A stretch of DNA of 64,000 nucleotides from Mycteria americana (lineage: Eukaryota; Chordata; Aves; Ciconiiformes; Ciconiidae), in contig NC_134365.1 in the NCBI RefSeq assembly GCF_035582795.1, forward strand, positions 44,884,135 to 44,948,134, in the 5' to 3' direction. Under the pieces are notes generated by a model. That model was not told where the DNA came from. It saw nothing but the letters and a program-made list of their open reading frames with translations, and ran no database searches. Below, in pieces: positions 1-12,506 of this stretch (its first letter is position 1; every line of letters starts with the position of its first letter). Both the position numbers and the translations under genes were made by a program.

Positions 1-17
1 AGACACACACACACAAG
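1..17. repeat. (AC)n microsatellite edge
   Basis: A short AC dinucleotide run lies at the very start and is probably cut by the window edge. Confidence 0.6.
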
Positions 18-3000
18 CACCCCACAAGAATAACTGAAAAAGAATGAATGATGGAGCTGAAGCTGGATGTGTCACTAGGCCTTAGCATACACTTAGTATA
101 TACTTTGACAGATTTCAAAAATATGAGTTGGAATTGTGAGACAGAACATCCGTGATAGAAAATCCTTTTAAACTCTTAGGTTTGCGTGTAGGGGCAAATG
201 TTTTCCCTGGGGCAAAACCTGAACAAACAGAAGATGTGCAGGTGTCAGGGTGGGGCTACAATAATAATCCCCGAGGGCCATTGCATGTCTGTTCCACAAA
301 TACTATGTTTTTAGGATTAAAGCTGGTTAAAAAACTTCCATCAAGATAAATTCCCTCCAAGAGAAAATGCCCCCATGATAAGAGACTTCTGTGAGAATGA
401 TCCATTTTTATTGATTTTTTTTTTCAAGATGGTTTCAAAGGTAGTTTCAGCAAAAAAACATTTCCTGACCATCTTGACTCAGGAATTCACGTTGCTGCAG
501 GCTGCCTGTGCAAGGCAGAGTGACCTTTAGAGCAGCATAGTCCCAGGCTGAGCCCTTTCCCACCCCCTTCTGCTACACAAAGCCCTGGCTAAGACAGTGA
601 CAGTGCAAGTCTGGTTTAGCTCTGCTTGGCACCTGGAGTTGAGATCTGTGGAAAATGCTGATTTGAACTCAAGCTATTATCCAGCGTTAGACCCCAAGTT
701 ACCTTGTTTTTCTTGCTGGTTTAACCCGTTAGGTTAAAGTTAGGTTAGCTAAGTGAGCTTAGCTGTTAACAAGGCACTTTGTTTTCCCCTGTAGACATAC
801 CGTAAACAGAGAGTAGCACGTTACCCTTTCAATGACTGCACAATACTGTTACAGTCATGCAATTGCTTTCAAGGGAAATAAATTTTAGGAAAGCACTTAA
901 TGTATTTACATGCATCTTATAATACAGTTTTGACATGGAAACAAGGAGGAGCCAACATCTTATAACCAGCGCTTTGCTGACATAAATAAAATCACTAAAA
1001 AATTGAGAACTACTGCTCAGTATGCCACTGAAGGGACTCCTACAGACCCTCCCCTTTTGGAGTATAAACTTCTGTTGGAAACACATAGCAATATTTTTCT
1101 TCATTACACGGCTGCTACAGAAGTTTCCTCCTGCTGGAGGTTTCCTCCTACCTGTAACCTTCTTTCCTGAAGGACATCCAAGTGGACCTTCCACCATGAG
1201 GTTTACCTGAATGCCAGATGAAAGGGGGAGGTAACTCCACTGAAGAAAGCTGTGGAGTTATTCAACAAGGTAAAGTAAATAGTAGTTAAAATGCTGTGAG
1301 GAAACCTTTAAGTAACAGCCATCAAGAAACCAGACTCACGTTTCCCTGTAGCACTACTGAGGTCAATGGATTTGCTTCAGATTTATGCTTATATGAAAGC
1401 AGACTCCTTTCACTTAAAAATAACTGTCATATCCCTCATAAATATATATGAACAAAGATGTTTCATAATAAAGATCTCATGTCAGTGGCCCTGCCTTTAT
1501 GTGAGAGCACAGATCTTAACTGAAGAGGTAGAGGAATGCACAAGGTTAGCTGTCTTGCCTGCAGTGTTATAGACCGTCCTAGAGCAAGGTCAGACTCACA
1601 GTTATGCATTAGTATGATTTGTTATGAAAAGTGGCATTTAAATATTTAAATGTACCAGGTCCTATGTGTTTAATTTCATTGTTTAATCATTGCATAGTTT
1701 CCCAACTAAGTAGTAGCTGGCACAGAGTGGTGGGCTGCTCTTTATTTCTGCTGCAGCTTTCCAGAGCCTTTCAGTGTTGGTGAGGCTTTTCAGCTATACA
1801 TTATTCCTTTTTTGCTCTTGAAGCTCTACATCAAGATATACAGGATATTAGCAAACTTTTCTCCTGTGGAACATGGTAAAAAAAGCTATCCCTGTATATA
1901 TTCAACAGTACCTATACAGAAATCCTTGCTCTTTTAAAGTACAGCTATAAATCCATAGTTAATGTATCATGCCAAGAGTGAAGCACACAGTAGATGTATA
2001 TCCTACTGATAATAACAGGAGATGCATATATATAAATGCCTTGCACCATGCCAAAGATGCACTTTGAGGCATTTAAACAACATTTATCAGGTTGTAGCTA
2101 CTGTATAAGATAATTGGCTCCAGCAAAATCCATAGATGGCATCCTAGCTGTCTCATCGTTGTATACGCTAACAAACCTTTCTAACATCACATGTTCTATA
2201 TAAAAAGGTATCCTCACTGAGGGAATGGGATTGCCTGCTAAGGATTGCAGCCATGCTGATATCCAATTTGAACACACAGAAGATAAAACAATTGAGATCA
2301 AAATGTAAAACCAGAAATGTTTATATTAGTATTGCTGAGCACCAAAAGCATAATAAAGGGAAGTCATCGATACAAATTTAAGTTTACTATGATGTTTACC
2401 AAAAAAGCCTCAAGCTGGAGGGATGTAAGGACCAAATAAATTGAGACAGAGGGAAAAGACAGAACATGATTCAAGACAGAGACAAGAAAAGAAAGTCAAA
2501 CATAATGTAAACATGTAACAAGCCTTTGGAAGTAAGCTACTTGAAAATCTGTGCTAAGCAGTGGGGCTTCGAATATTTATTCAAGTATTTATTTCTATTC
2601 CTGCTTTCTTTACATGCCCAGTGAGAGACTGTTCCACAGGCCTTCTGCTGGAGCTGGACATAATGGTGCTGAGGCAATGTAGGGTATGTATCTCTGTGTG
2701 TTTGCAGGTGTAGGTTTGTGTGTGTACTACTTGCCCTGGAAAAAGCTCCTAAGCAAGTCCTCTTTTTTCCCAAGAAGGTTACTCTAGCTTTCCAGAGGAA
2801 AATCAGAAAAAAACCCCAAACAACCAACCCACCCTGAAATCCACCTCCCCTTGTGCCTTGTGTTTTGGGTAACTGTTTATTAGCATAGTGGCACATGCTA
2901 AATTTATTCTTGCAGTATTGGCATTTGCCCATCTTAGAACTGTTGCATGCATTTGGTTAATAAAAGGGATATTAAAAATAGATTAATTGATAGTTCAAAT

Positions 3001-6000
3001 GTGGTCCTAAAACTTACATAAATTTATGTTGTAATTCTGTCTCCAACATTGCCTCAGTTTATGTCACCACAAAAGCCCCCACAAGGAATTAAAGGCATCT
3101 TATGCACAGTTCACATAAGGGCAAGTGTTTTTCTTCCCTCCCAGTGATTCCTTGACTGCACTGTAACTCATGCAGCCTGCTGCATAGTTTTCTATAAACT
3201 CTGTGCACATGCACAAGATTTGGGTAGGGCCGGGGCTTGTTTTCCCACAAAAGTTGTGGGTTTGTTAGTTGATACAAGCCAGATTAAAGTAGGGGTTGGA
3301 CTGTCCACAGACATGTCAATTAAAAACCATCTTGAGTACAATTTGTTGTTAAACCGGTACATATCTTGACTGAACTGGCCTCCAGCTTTGGCTTTGTGAG
3401 AGAGTGTTTATGCAGAGGGAGAGTTCTTTGCAAAGCTGTGCACACAGGCTTGTCCATCCATATTCAAGGCATATACAAACTTAGATGGAATGAAATTTAT
3501 TTTTATCTGGGAAGATGGAGCTGCCCTGGGAGTGCACAGCAACACGGTTCCAGCTGCATCAGGCACATGTGCAGGTGGTACTAATGGGGAGCCACTCTCC
3601 CCCTACTTCCATTGAAAATGCACCCTTGGAATGTATACCTAATAAATTTACTGATACTTGCTACCACATGGATAGCATAAATAGCATAAAATCCTTTTTT
3701 ATATAAAACAGGCTGTTATTAAACATCTCACAAACTATGCTTGCAACTGGTGTATTCAGCTATAGTGAAGACAACCTTTGTTTTGGCAGGGGCCTCTTCT
3801 CTGCCGAAACAGTACAAAGAATTAAAAGTATGTGGTCGTAGAAAACAATGTCAGTAAAATGATGTTTCATTATTATCCATGTTCTCTTCAAAACCAGCAT
3901 AAAAAGTATCAATAAAACCCAAGCTGTCCCGCCCCTGGTGACCTAGCCATCCCTATATCCTGCAAAGATCGTCCCCAGAAACATTCTGTCAAAGACAGAG
4001 AGTTCTGCTTTAGATTAGATTGCCTAGTGCTGGAGCTCACAACAGCCCTACTGAAAACAATTAAGTAATTTATACTTAGAAGCAACTGTGACCTTATCCA
4101 GACAAATACCTTCCCATTATTAGGACAAAAGAGACAGTATGTTATTTTGCTTTCTCTAATATTATCTACTATAGTGGTATTTTTTAAATTATGGGAAATC
4201 AACTAAAAAATGATATGTTGTCTAGCAACAAAGAAAACAGATACAAACAAAAGAGAAACAGAGTGATAATTCTGCTTTTAAAATATTGTATATTTCTACC
4301 TTCAGGTAAGCTCAGTAAAACTAAAACAACAAACAAGTTAAAATGAACTGGCAAATCAAGCTCCCAACAGTGAATTGAGACCAGGGCTCTGTGTCAGTCC
4401 AAATGTTGGGGTTTTATTTTTCAATTTGAAAAGCATCTGAGATTCATTAAGTTCTTCTGAGGATATTTAACTTTAAAATTCAGTCTTTTAAATTTAATCA
4501 TTAACTTACAGAACATCCATTATTTTCCCCTTCAGCCAATTTTTGCTCTTGAATGAAAAGACTTTAACTTTTCGATTTTATCTAAGCTGCACTATGCAAA
4601 ATGGTCATCTCAGAATCAGGGATATCCTGATGAGTTATGTGGTTTTCTGCAAAACTTAGTATTTGTATAGAAATATATAATTTATGTCATGATAATATGC
4701 TAAATGGCACAAACAAGCTATTAATAACAATGTTGATATAAACAAGTTCCACATTTAACTTTGCAAGATGTACACAGACAAAATGATAATGAAAGAAGGG
4801 AGAAAATAACTATGTTGAAAAATATAGGGATCAGTTAAGATCCACTGAAGTCAGTGGTGGTTATAGCCGTACTATTAAAAGGAAAGTGTTAAGGCTGAGC
4901 TCAAAAGCTAAGCGTAGTGACAGGTCCACAGTGCTCGCTCACTGGCGTGCTCCTGGAGATACCTATATATTATGTTTGAAGGCAACCATCAGCTATGCCC
5001 CGTGCTTTAAATTATACTCAAGCATGTTCTTTTCTGCAATGTAGAGAAGCTCTACTTGTGCTTGGCTCAGCCACCTCCAAGCACCTGTCTGCCATTGCCG
5101 TGGTCACTGCTGGACAGAAAGGATGGTTCAGGTTGACAGCTAGCACGGTCCCAACAAGCACTGACTGCTGCAGCATCAGGAGGGATTGCTCGGCAGGCCA
5201 AACTCAGGCCTCTGAGGATGGTGTGAACACACAGAGCTGGACCTCGGGCATCTCTGAATTGCAGAAAGCTCCTGAGACAATGTAGAGACAGTGTAAAAAT
5301 ACATATGTGTTGTCCTCAGCGAGGGGTGGATTTGAGATGCAGAACTCTATTAAGTGTAGTGCCACTTTGCAATAGAGTTCTACTCTAAGAGTAGTGCCAC
5401 TCTGATCTTTTTTGGTGACCTCAGAAAACATGGTTGTTTTGAAGGTACCGTGAATGCAGGAAGTGCATCTACAACCTCCATCCCCCTCCCCTGCTCCCAC
5501 CCACATTTATATGTACATATGCAGAAAACAAGAAAAATATTCAGAAAAGCAATGAGGAAAGAATCTTCTGCATGTTTGCACCACAACTTCAATAGGGCTG
5601 GAGTAAGCTCCTACAAAACAAGTACTGGAGAGGCTCGGCCTTGCTATGTTCAATTCTGGAGCATGCCCACCACACAGGGTGAGCAGCACTTGCTCTTGCA
5701 CACGTATTACAGAACTATATCTGAATGAGACCATTCAGGCAGAGGAGAAAGAATTCAGTGCTCATACCAAACCCCTCTAACTTGCTGAATTTTGTCTGAG
5801 CCAAGACATTTACCAGCACTTCAAGTTTTGGAAAAAAAGTGGCAAGGGATGTTAATCACCTAAAATCATTATTTTTTGCGGGAGCACCTCAGCATCTCTC
5901 TCATGAACTTAGTCTTAGGAATACATTATGTTTAAAGAAATTCATTACATCATAGAATAAAATAATATTTTCACCTATGATTTAATTTGTTTACCTGTAC

Positions 6001-7318
6001 GTTGTCATGCCATATACTCATCTACAGCACATAGACCTGGTGAAAATGTGTCCAGAAAGCCGCACAGACATCTAACTAGATATTCAGAGAATTTAAAATA
6101 ATTCAAAATGTTTAAATAAACTCTCATTGACCATGATTTTTTTGAAATTCCTTGTCAGTCAAGGTGTTGTTAGCAGCTGTGTAATCACCATATTAAAAGA
6201 AACAAAATTAGCAAATTGTACCCAGCCAATTAAGAATGTTACTGATGTTCATCTAAAACAGCAGTAACAGATGTCTAAAAATCTTGTAACTATCTAAACA
6301 ACAGTAAACAGGAGGACTTTGAAGACCTAACATTGTCTTTGAATGAGAAATATATTTGAGCTATGAAAGTGACTGAGTTGCGAGAAGGCCGTGTCAGAAG
6401 TAACTGGTGAATGGAGTAATTTGTCGTATCATTGGTACTTGCGGTGTGGGATCTGGCATCCCCATACAACACCCTTCAGTCAGAACTAAATCCATGACTA
6501 TTATACTGTTTACCCGATGTCTTGAGATTCCCAATTTGCCTATTCTGCAACTGCTAGGACAGCTGCTGAAAGCAATATTTTTCAGTGTGCTGCAACTGAA
6601 CTGCGAAATGGGACTTCAAAGGATGGATTAAAAGATGCAGTAGCAACGTTATTAACTTCCTTTCTCTACTGAAGCAAACAACACAGTCTGCTCTGGTACA
6701 TCATGATCAAAGTTAATGACTTATTTCATGCTGTTGCAACCAACTAGCATAACGAACAAATGCAAAGCATCTGAGACAGTTAAGAGGTGGATCATGTGCA
6801 TGTTTCCAATTTCACCAATTTGTCGTGTTCCAACAGTTTTCTACAGCATGTTTTTTTACATACAAAAAGCCATAGCTGATGCCACTAAAGATCTTCCTGT
6901 TTTTGTAAAACAAAGAGTATATTTATTAGAGGCAGAACAATGAATTCCATTTTCTATCTTGCCAGTATGAAACAAATGTGATTATGATTATGGTCAAACA
7001 ACATTCAGTTCCTCACTCTGGTGATTAACATATAAAGACACTGTTCATACTGCTTTTCAGCTATATTATTTAGGTTCCAATGTAACTCATACACCATCAT
7101 TTTCAGGTAGGCAACCTAATCAGGACACTAAACGCTAAGGTCTCATACCCATCTTTACTGAATTTAGCAACTATTTAAGCAATAATTCAGCACTTTTTAT
7201 CTAGAGGCTGAAAAATAATTATTGCAAAGAAAAGTCTGCTGGCTTGAAAATAAAAATTAGAGGAAGTATAGAATAGTCTATATTGCTGTAACCTACATAT
7301 CTAAAGTAAAATTTAATT
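18..7318. other. intergenic DNA, no gene recognised
   Basis: This is AT-rich sequence with only short scattered open frames (131 codons or fewer). None has recognisable domains, convincing splice context or family motifs. It contains weak relics of an old dispersed repeat around 1351-1375 and 4841-4860, recognised by CTGAAGTCAATGG-like words, and the hairpin described separately at 5341-5394. I see nothing else that can be named. Confidence 0.6.
5341..5394. repeat. perfect 11-bp inverted repeat plus adjacent 6-bp palindrome
   Basis: AGAACTCTATT (5341-5351) is followed by its exact reverse complement AATAGAGTTCT (5371-5381). Inside the loop, AAGTG and CACTT can also pair, lengthening the stem with a small bulge. 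Immediately after, CTACTC-TAA-GAGTAG (5380-5394) forms a second small palindrome, and the word AGTGTAGTGCCACT is echoed in the flank as AGTAGTGCCACT. The origin is unknown: a MITE remnant, a structured regulatory element or chance. Confidence 0.6.
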
Positions 7319-7356
7319 TTGCTTTTGCCATAGGAAAAAGATTTTGGCAAAAGCAA
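7319..7356. repeat. perfect 12-bp inverted repeat
   Basis: TTGCTTTTGCCA (7319-7330) and TGGCAAAAGCAA (7345-7356) are exact reverse complements separated by 14 bases. The arms are not pure A/T and contain a TTTTGCCA core. Function is unknown. Confidence 0.6.
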
Positions 7357-7540
7357 GCCCAAATAAGAGATATCCCAGTCTGTCTCTGTGCATCCTGAGA
7401 GGACAACAAAGCAAGGAGTAAGGAGTAGCAGCCCCTGAGGAATTGTCAACAATAATTTGTCTACCTAATTTCCTTTATAACAAGGTAATGGGCCCTGCAG
7501 ACTGAAGATTGAGTCAATGAAGCAGAAAATAAATTAATCA

Positions 7541-8935
7541 GAAGAACATAAAAGAAGAGGAATAATAAGGTTGGGTCAGACCAAAGATTCCACTTAGGCC
7601 AGTATCCTGTCTCTGACAATGGCCAAAGCAGTTGTTTATGGAAGAATATAAAACCAGGGCAAACACATAATGATGTGTCCTTGGTATATTCTTAATTTTC
7701 CCAGCACTCCATGGCTCAGGGATTACATGAGCAAGAGGTGGTACCTTTATATCCCCTTCCTTAGTGATTTCTTTCTTCCAGAAATGCATCTGATTGATTG
7801 TATTTAAACCCACCTAATCTGGCACCACCAACATCTTGTTGTAGATGGTGTGAAAAAGTATTTCCTTTTGTCTTCTTTCTGCCTCATGATTTGAGTCCCC
7901 ACTATTTCTTGCATTCTGATGAATGATAAATCTCTGCTCACCTTCACACCACTCATGATTATATAGATTATTGTATTCACCCCCAGCATCTTTTTTCAAA
8001 CCCAGCTCTTTCGTCTCTTCTTGTATGGAAACTGAGCCGTACCTTTCATCTCTCTTTTTGGTCAGCATGAAACTGTTCCAGTTCTAAAATATTCTTTCTG
8101 AGGTAGAAGAAAGGGTTGATTCAAGAGGTGGGTACACCATGAGTTTAAACTATAGCATAACAGCATTTTCTTGATTTGGTTTTGGTTTTCTTTCCTCAAT
8201 TTGCTTTTTTGCACTCATTTGCTTGACTGCCACTGAGCTGACGTTTTCATAGAACCATCTAATATAACTCCAAGAACCCTAGAGATTACTAGGCCATAAT
8301 ATTGAGTCACTGTGCATATAAACTGTCTGGTTTTCCTCCTGTGCATCATTTTGCATTTATTAACATCATCTACCATTTTATTGTGCAAGAACACAGTATC
8401 ATTAGATCCTCTGCAACTCTTGCAGATAGTTTTTCTTTTACTACCCTGAATAATTTTAGTCAGTAAACTTTGTCACCTTATTCTCTTCCCTTTTCAAGGT
8501 CACATATAAATATATTTTACAACAGAAGTCCTAGCACAGATTCCTGTGGAAAACCATTAGTGAACGAACTCTGTTGTAAAACCTGAAAAATTTATTTCTA
8601 ATTGCTGTTTCCTATCTTTTAACCCATTATTAACCTATGAGAATAGAGAGTTTAGTTTATTTAAGAGTCTTTGTGAGGAGCGTTGTTAATACCTTTTGTA
8701 ACAAATTAGAGCCCCTCCTGGTCACACATTGAGTGAAGCCTTCAGAAAATGCTAAAAGACTTCTGAGGTATAAATTCCCTCTGAAAAAAGTTGTTATATT
8801 TGCCTATATGCCTATTGACTTGATTCTAATTATTACCTCTTCATGTTTGTGCAGTTCAGGAATGAGGTATAAAAGTCTATGGCTCCTTGCTCCCATCTAC
8901 TCTGGAGCCATTTCAGCCATGGATTATTGACCAAT
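7541..8935 (-). mobile_element. degraded CR1 LINE, 3' part (end of RT ORF and 3' UTR)
   Basis: The plus strand reads as the antisense of a CR1-type LINE of the kind abundant in sauropsids. It starts near GGGTCAGACCAAAG and CCAGTATCCTGTCTCT (element 3' end). It continues through CATGATTATATAGA and CATTTTGCATTTATTAACAT, then CAGATTCCTGTGG and TTTCCTATCTTTTAACCCATT, and ends near CTCTGGAGCC. On the minus strand, 8341-8381 still translates to a VNKCKMMH-like remnant of the conserved LINE motif usually seen as VDKCKVMH. Frameshifts and stops are frequent, so the copy is old and inactive. The assignment is by remembered consensus; the subfamily is not determined. Confidence 0.85.
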
Positions 8936-9048
8936 TTATATTTTTGTGAATGGTGAACAACTGTTTAGGTAGCAATTTCCTAGGAAAGGAACTAGAAATT
9001 ATAGTGAGTTAGAGACCAAACAATGCCTGGCTATTACAGAGAAAAGGA

Positions 9049-9110
9049 AAATAGCAAACTAAGCACATAATAGCAAATAGCAAACTATATAGTTAATAGC
9101 AAACTATAAA
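9049..9110. repeat. imperfect AATAGCAAACTA short repeats
   Basis: The word AATAGCAAA(CTA) occurs about four times in 60 bases, with irregular spacing. It is a small local duplication. A second local duplication follows, CTCCGTGTTCAGT at 9168-9180 and 9188-9200. Confidence 0.6.
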
Positions 9111-9229
9111 CACAAAATAAAACCTATGGCCGTGTTCTGCTCAGCACAGGCATGGCCTCAGCTAGAGCTCCGTGTTCAGTGTGTTGACTCCGTGTTCAGT
9201 TTTTGTACCCTTAGAGAACTGGAATTACA

Positions 9230-9620
9230 GCAACAAAATCTTTTTAGATTTCCAAAAGATCATAGTCTAGGTGTAAAACTGGATCTGTTAATATTGTTAA
9301 CCTAAGAAGATGTAAGAAGCTGATGGTAACAGTCCTCAGTACATAAAGAAGTTGCTAAAGAGGAGATAAATCCAATGCATAAGAAAAGAGGTGGTCAACA
9401 AGAAAAATTCAGGTTAGATATTAGAAAAATACCTAATGTTTTCAAACATGAATAGAGGACTAGAATGGATTGCTAGGGAGGTTGTAGTATTGTTATAGTA
9501 GAAAGCCTTTCAGAAATGGTTGGACAAACATCTGACAGAAGTGACATACATAGAGCTTATCCTATCTTGGGAGAGGGGTGTAGGTATTTAAGGAGATTTT
9601 AAGTCCTACAGCTCTATACT
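9230..9620 (+). mobile_element. degraded CR1 LINE 3' end, opposite orientation
   Basis: The plus strand follows the 3' end of a CR1-family element in sense orientation. Landmarks are AAATTCAGGTTAGATATTAG, GCTAGGGAGGTTGTAG and GGTTGGACAAACATCTGACA, then CTTGGGAGAGGGGTGT, ending near AAGTCCTACAG. These match the remembered CR1 tail (ggttagacattagg, agggaggttgtgga, ttggacaaacacctgtcagg). It is heavily mutated and non-coding. It lies about 300 bases from the minus-strand CR1 at 7541-8935, making a convergent-looking pair. Confidence 0.8.
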
Positions 9621-11394
9621 CAGCCATCAGAAAAAGCAGAATATATTAATTCTAACCTCAGGCCTCTCTAAAAAAAGAAGCACCCTTCAACCTCCCAGGG
9701 AAAAGATCCATAAATTCCCAGCTCAGTGGATCCATCAGTCTGGATGTGCTTTACAGTTCAAATACACTGTCCCTGACCCTGCTGCTACTTGAGCTCACTC
9801 TTTCAGACACTACCAGACTGACTTCAGCTGCTGACTCTTTGCTGTTCAGGGTAGGATAAACAAACTAGCATGGGACCTATTGCTGCATACGTACAGTATT
9901 ATGGAGCTCAGCATCAGCTAAATTATCTAGTGTCCTTACAAGCTTCAAAATATATTCAAGAAAGAACCTGGAAAATAAGCCATAAAAAGTTATTTCATTC
10001 CCAGAAAAATAGAATGGCACAGCGTGTATTGTCCACAGGCAATCCAGTGGAGAAAATCTCCTAGTGAGACTACTAAAACACATTTTGAAAAAGACTGAAA
10101 TGGAAATGTAGCAGGCTGAATATGCCTAGAGTTCCCAGAGGACAGTTTAGGCCCACAAGACCCTGTGCACTTCTGAACCTTAAGACCATGCCAGAAGAAG
10201 ATGCAATTTGTTGGTCTCAGTGATCATCATTTTCGGAGTGGGAAATGGTATGAGTAGAACGTGCAAAAATATTTTTTACAAGTTGCTCCAGGGAATGTAA
10301 GAAACCAAACAATGTTTCTTGTTTTACTACAATATGTTCCTTGCACAGGAAAGGTCCTATTATTATGGCACACTGTTTATCATCTCTATACTGAATGAGA
10401 AAGTTAAAGGTTTAATTTTTTTCTCTCCAGCCATATATTCCTAGAAACAATACAAGTCTTTAAGCCTGTCTTATTCTCTCCCTCCTGAAGAGTGGCCTCG
10501 TGGCACCTGCTGAGAGCCATTAGATTTCAGCTCTGGTTCAGAGCCCACCGCTGCCCCTGCCCGCGGTGACGGAGAACTCGCTGCTGTAAATGGATTCAGC
10601 AGTGCAAAGATCATGGGAAGCTGTATCCTTTTGTTTTTAATTTTCCCCCCAGGGCAATTTGTTCCAATTAGTGCCTCAGCTAGCAATTATTGCTGCACAG
10701 TGCTCTGACTTATTTCTGTCTGAACAAGCTGACTCAAAATCAGAGAATCTCACATGTGACGTAATATATACCCTGGCCTAGTGCCCTTGCCATAAAGAAG
10801 ATCCCTTGCCAGCGCTCATGGCAGTGCTCTCTGAAAAGGTCTTTCTTCACCATCAGACTTGATTCTCTCTTCCATGGATACACGGGAATCATTTTAAACG
10901 ATAGCCTGCCTTTGTTGTAAGGGTGTGTGGACCTAATGCGTATGAACGAAAAAACCTGCCACAAATGTGTATGAATGATTTTTGTTGTTGTTACTGCTTT
11001 GTCTGGCCTGGGTGCTGACCCCTCTCTCCAGATGGGTCTCTCGCCAGCTCCAGCGGCTGGCACTCCTGGAGGGAGCACGGTGCCGCGCGGCACACGGGTG
11101 CCAGAGTCCCACTCACAGCGTGTACCAGCTCCACTTCTTTTGTCCCGTTTTCCTAAGTAAGGACAAACCCACCCCAGAGAGTTATGTAATAGCTGGTTTT
11201 GTCACATATTTAAAAATCAAGATACATCAGTACACACAGCTATTTCACACAAAAAGCTTCGTCTGAATATAAAATTTTAATGATGTAATGGAGACAGAGT
11301 CTTGCCAGAACGTTATTTGATGTGTTTCACTTTTCTGACATTGAACAGTTTATCTAGAGGAAGAGGCCGTGTGCTGATGGAGAGCTAATCATGG
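9621..11394. other. intergenic DNA, no gene recognised
   Basis: Low-complexity-poor sequence with no recognised coding exon. A mildly GC-richer patch lies near 10500-10570 and another near 11000-11110; neither has supporting gene structure. Confidence 0.5.
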
Positions 11395-11444
11395 TTAGTA
11401 ATCTATTTTCCATACAAATAATCATGAAAAAATAGATTACCTAA
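11395..11444. repeat. long near-perfect hairpin (about 18 paired bases)
   Basis: GTAATCTATTTT (11398-11409) is the exact reverse complement of AAAATAGATTAC (11429-11440). Pairing extends outward (TTA with TAA across a one-base bulge) and inward (CAT with ATG), leaving a loop of about 10 bases. The structure is about 50 nt, shorter than a typical animal pre-miRNA. It could be a miniature-transposon relic, a conserved regulatory palindrome or chance. Confidence 0.65.
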
Positions 11445-11875
11445 ATTCAGCTGCTCATCTTCCGTTATGTGAAACTGTGCAATACGGCAAAATTTAATTT
11501 CCCGAAGGTACATTTGCCTATAATTTCTTTGGCTACTAGATCGTGAAAAATATCTTTAAACATTATCAAGATGGCCCATTATCTGAATTACAGTGTATTC
11601 ATGTTCCCACCATTCTCATAAATACTTGCTAAGAAAAGTTATTAAAGAAGACACAGCTGACTGAATCTTAAAGCTTTCATTTATGAAAAGGTAAACAGTA
11701 TTCCCTTGATGCTCTATACAAAACCCTTTTTTTCAGGGAGTCCATGCTAGGATTATTTTTTTTTCTTTCTTTCCAGAGAAGGTAGACTCTTGCTGAAGTG
11801 AGCTGCTGGCAAGCATGCACTTATTCCCTATGGGCTTATTAGCAAACAAGTCTCCAAATGCAAAGTGCAGCCCAG

Positions 11876-12030
11876 AACTCCCTGAGGTCAATGGAGAGAC
11901 TGCCATTAAATTCAACAGGCTTTGAACCAGTTAATCCAAAGAATAAGGTACATTACGCTGGCTACACTAGGATAGATTTGGATCTGGATTCCTCAGTCTG
12001 TGCGTTCAATGGGAACACCATAGGCTTCAA
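11876..12030. repeat. relic of ancient sauropsid dispersed repeat (TCAATGG family)
   Basis: GAGGTCAATGGAGAGACTGCC, 17 bases later TCAACAGGCTTTGAACCAG, and further on GTTCAATGGGAACACC resemble an old repeat common in bird, crocodile and turtle genomes (actcccattgacttcaatgg, then ggctttggatcaggcc). I recognise the wording but not a database name. Boundaries are approximate. Confidence 0.45.
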
Positions 12031-12506
12031 TTACATGAATGGCTTCCACCAAGATAAAATTCAACGGTAACAGAGGGTTTCTGTTTTTGGTGGACTAGAG
12101 AGTCTTAAAGCTTAAGTTTTATTCTGGTATGATCACAGGTGATCACATAACACATAGAGGATATAGCAAGTTTCATGGAATTCCTAGTAATTGCTGTTAG
12201 ATGGGATAAGACTGCCTGATCCTGTGTTCTCTCCATGATTATATCTGCATTTACATCTTTTAAGACTTCATGATGCCTACAGTCATAGTTAAAGCAGTAC
12301 ATTTCCTAACTAGGCATCACTTTGCTCTCCCAGTTCTGGGATAATAGCTGGCAAGTGGTTAACAGGCTACACAGAAATTTAGAGTAGGAAATACACAGCA
12401 AGTCCATTAGAAGAGACCTCTCGAACTGCACACTGCCTCCTAGCAACTGCCTGGGGAATGTGTTTCATAATGAGTCAGAAGGAAGGGTCCAATATACATC
12501 GACACT

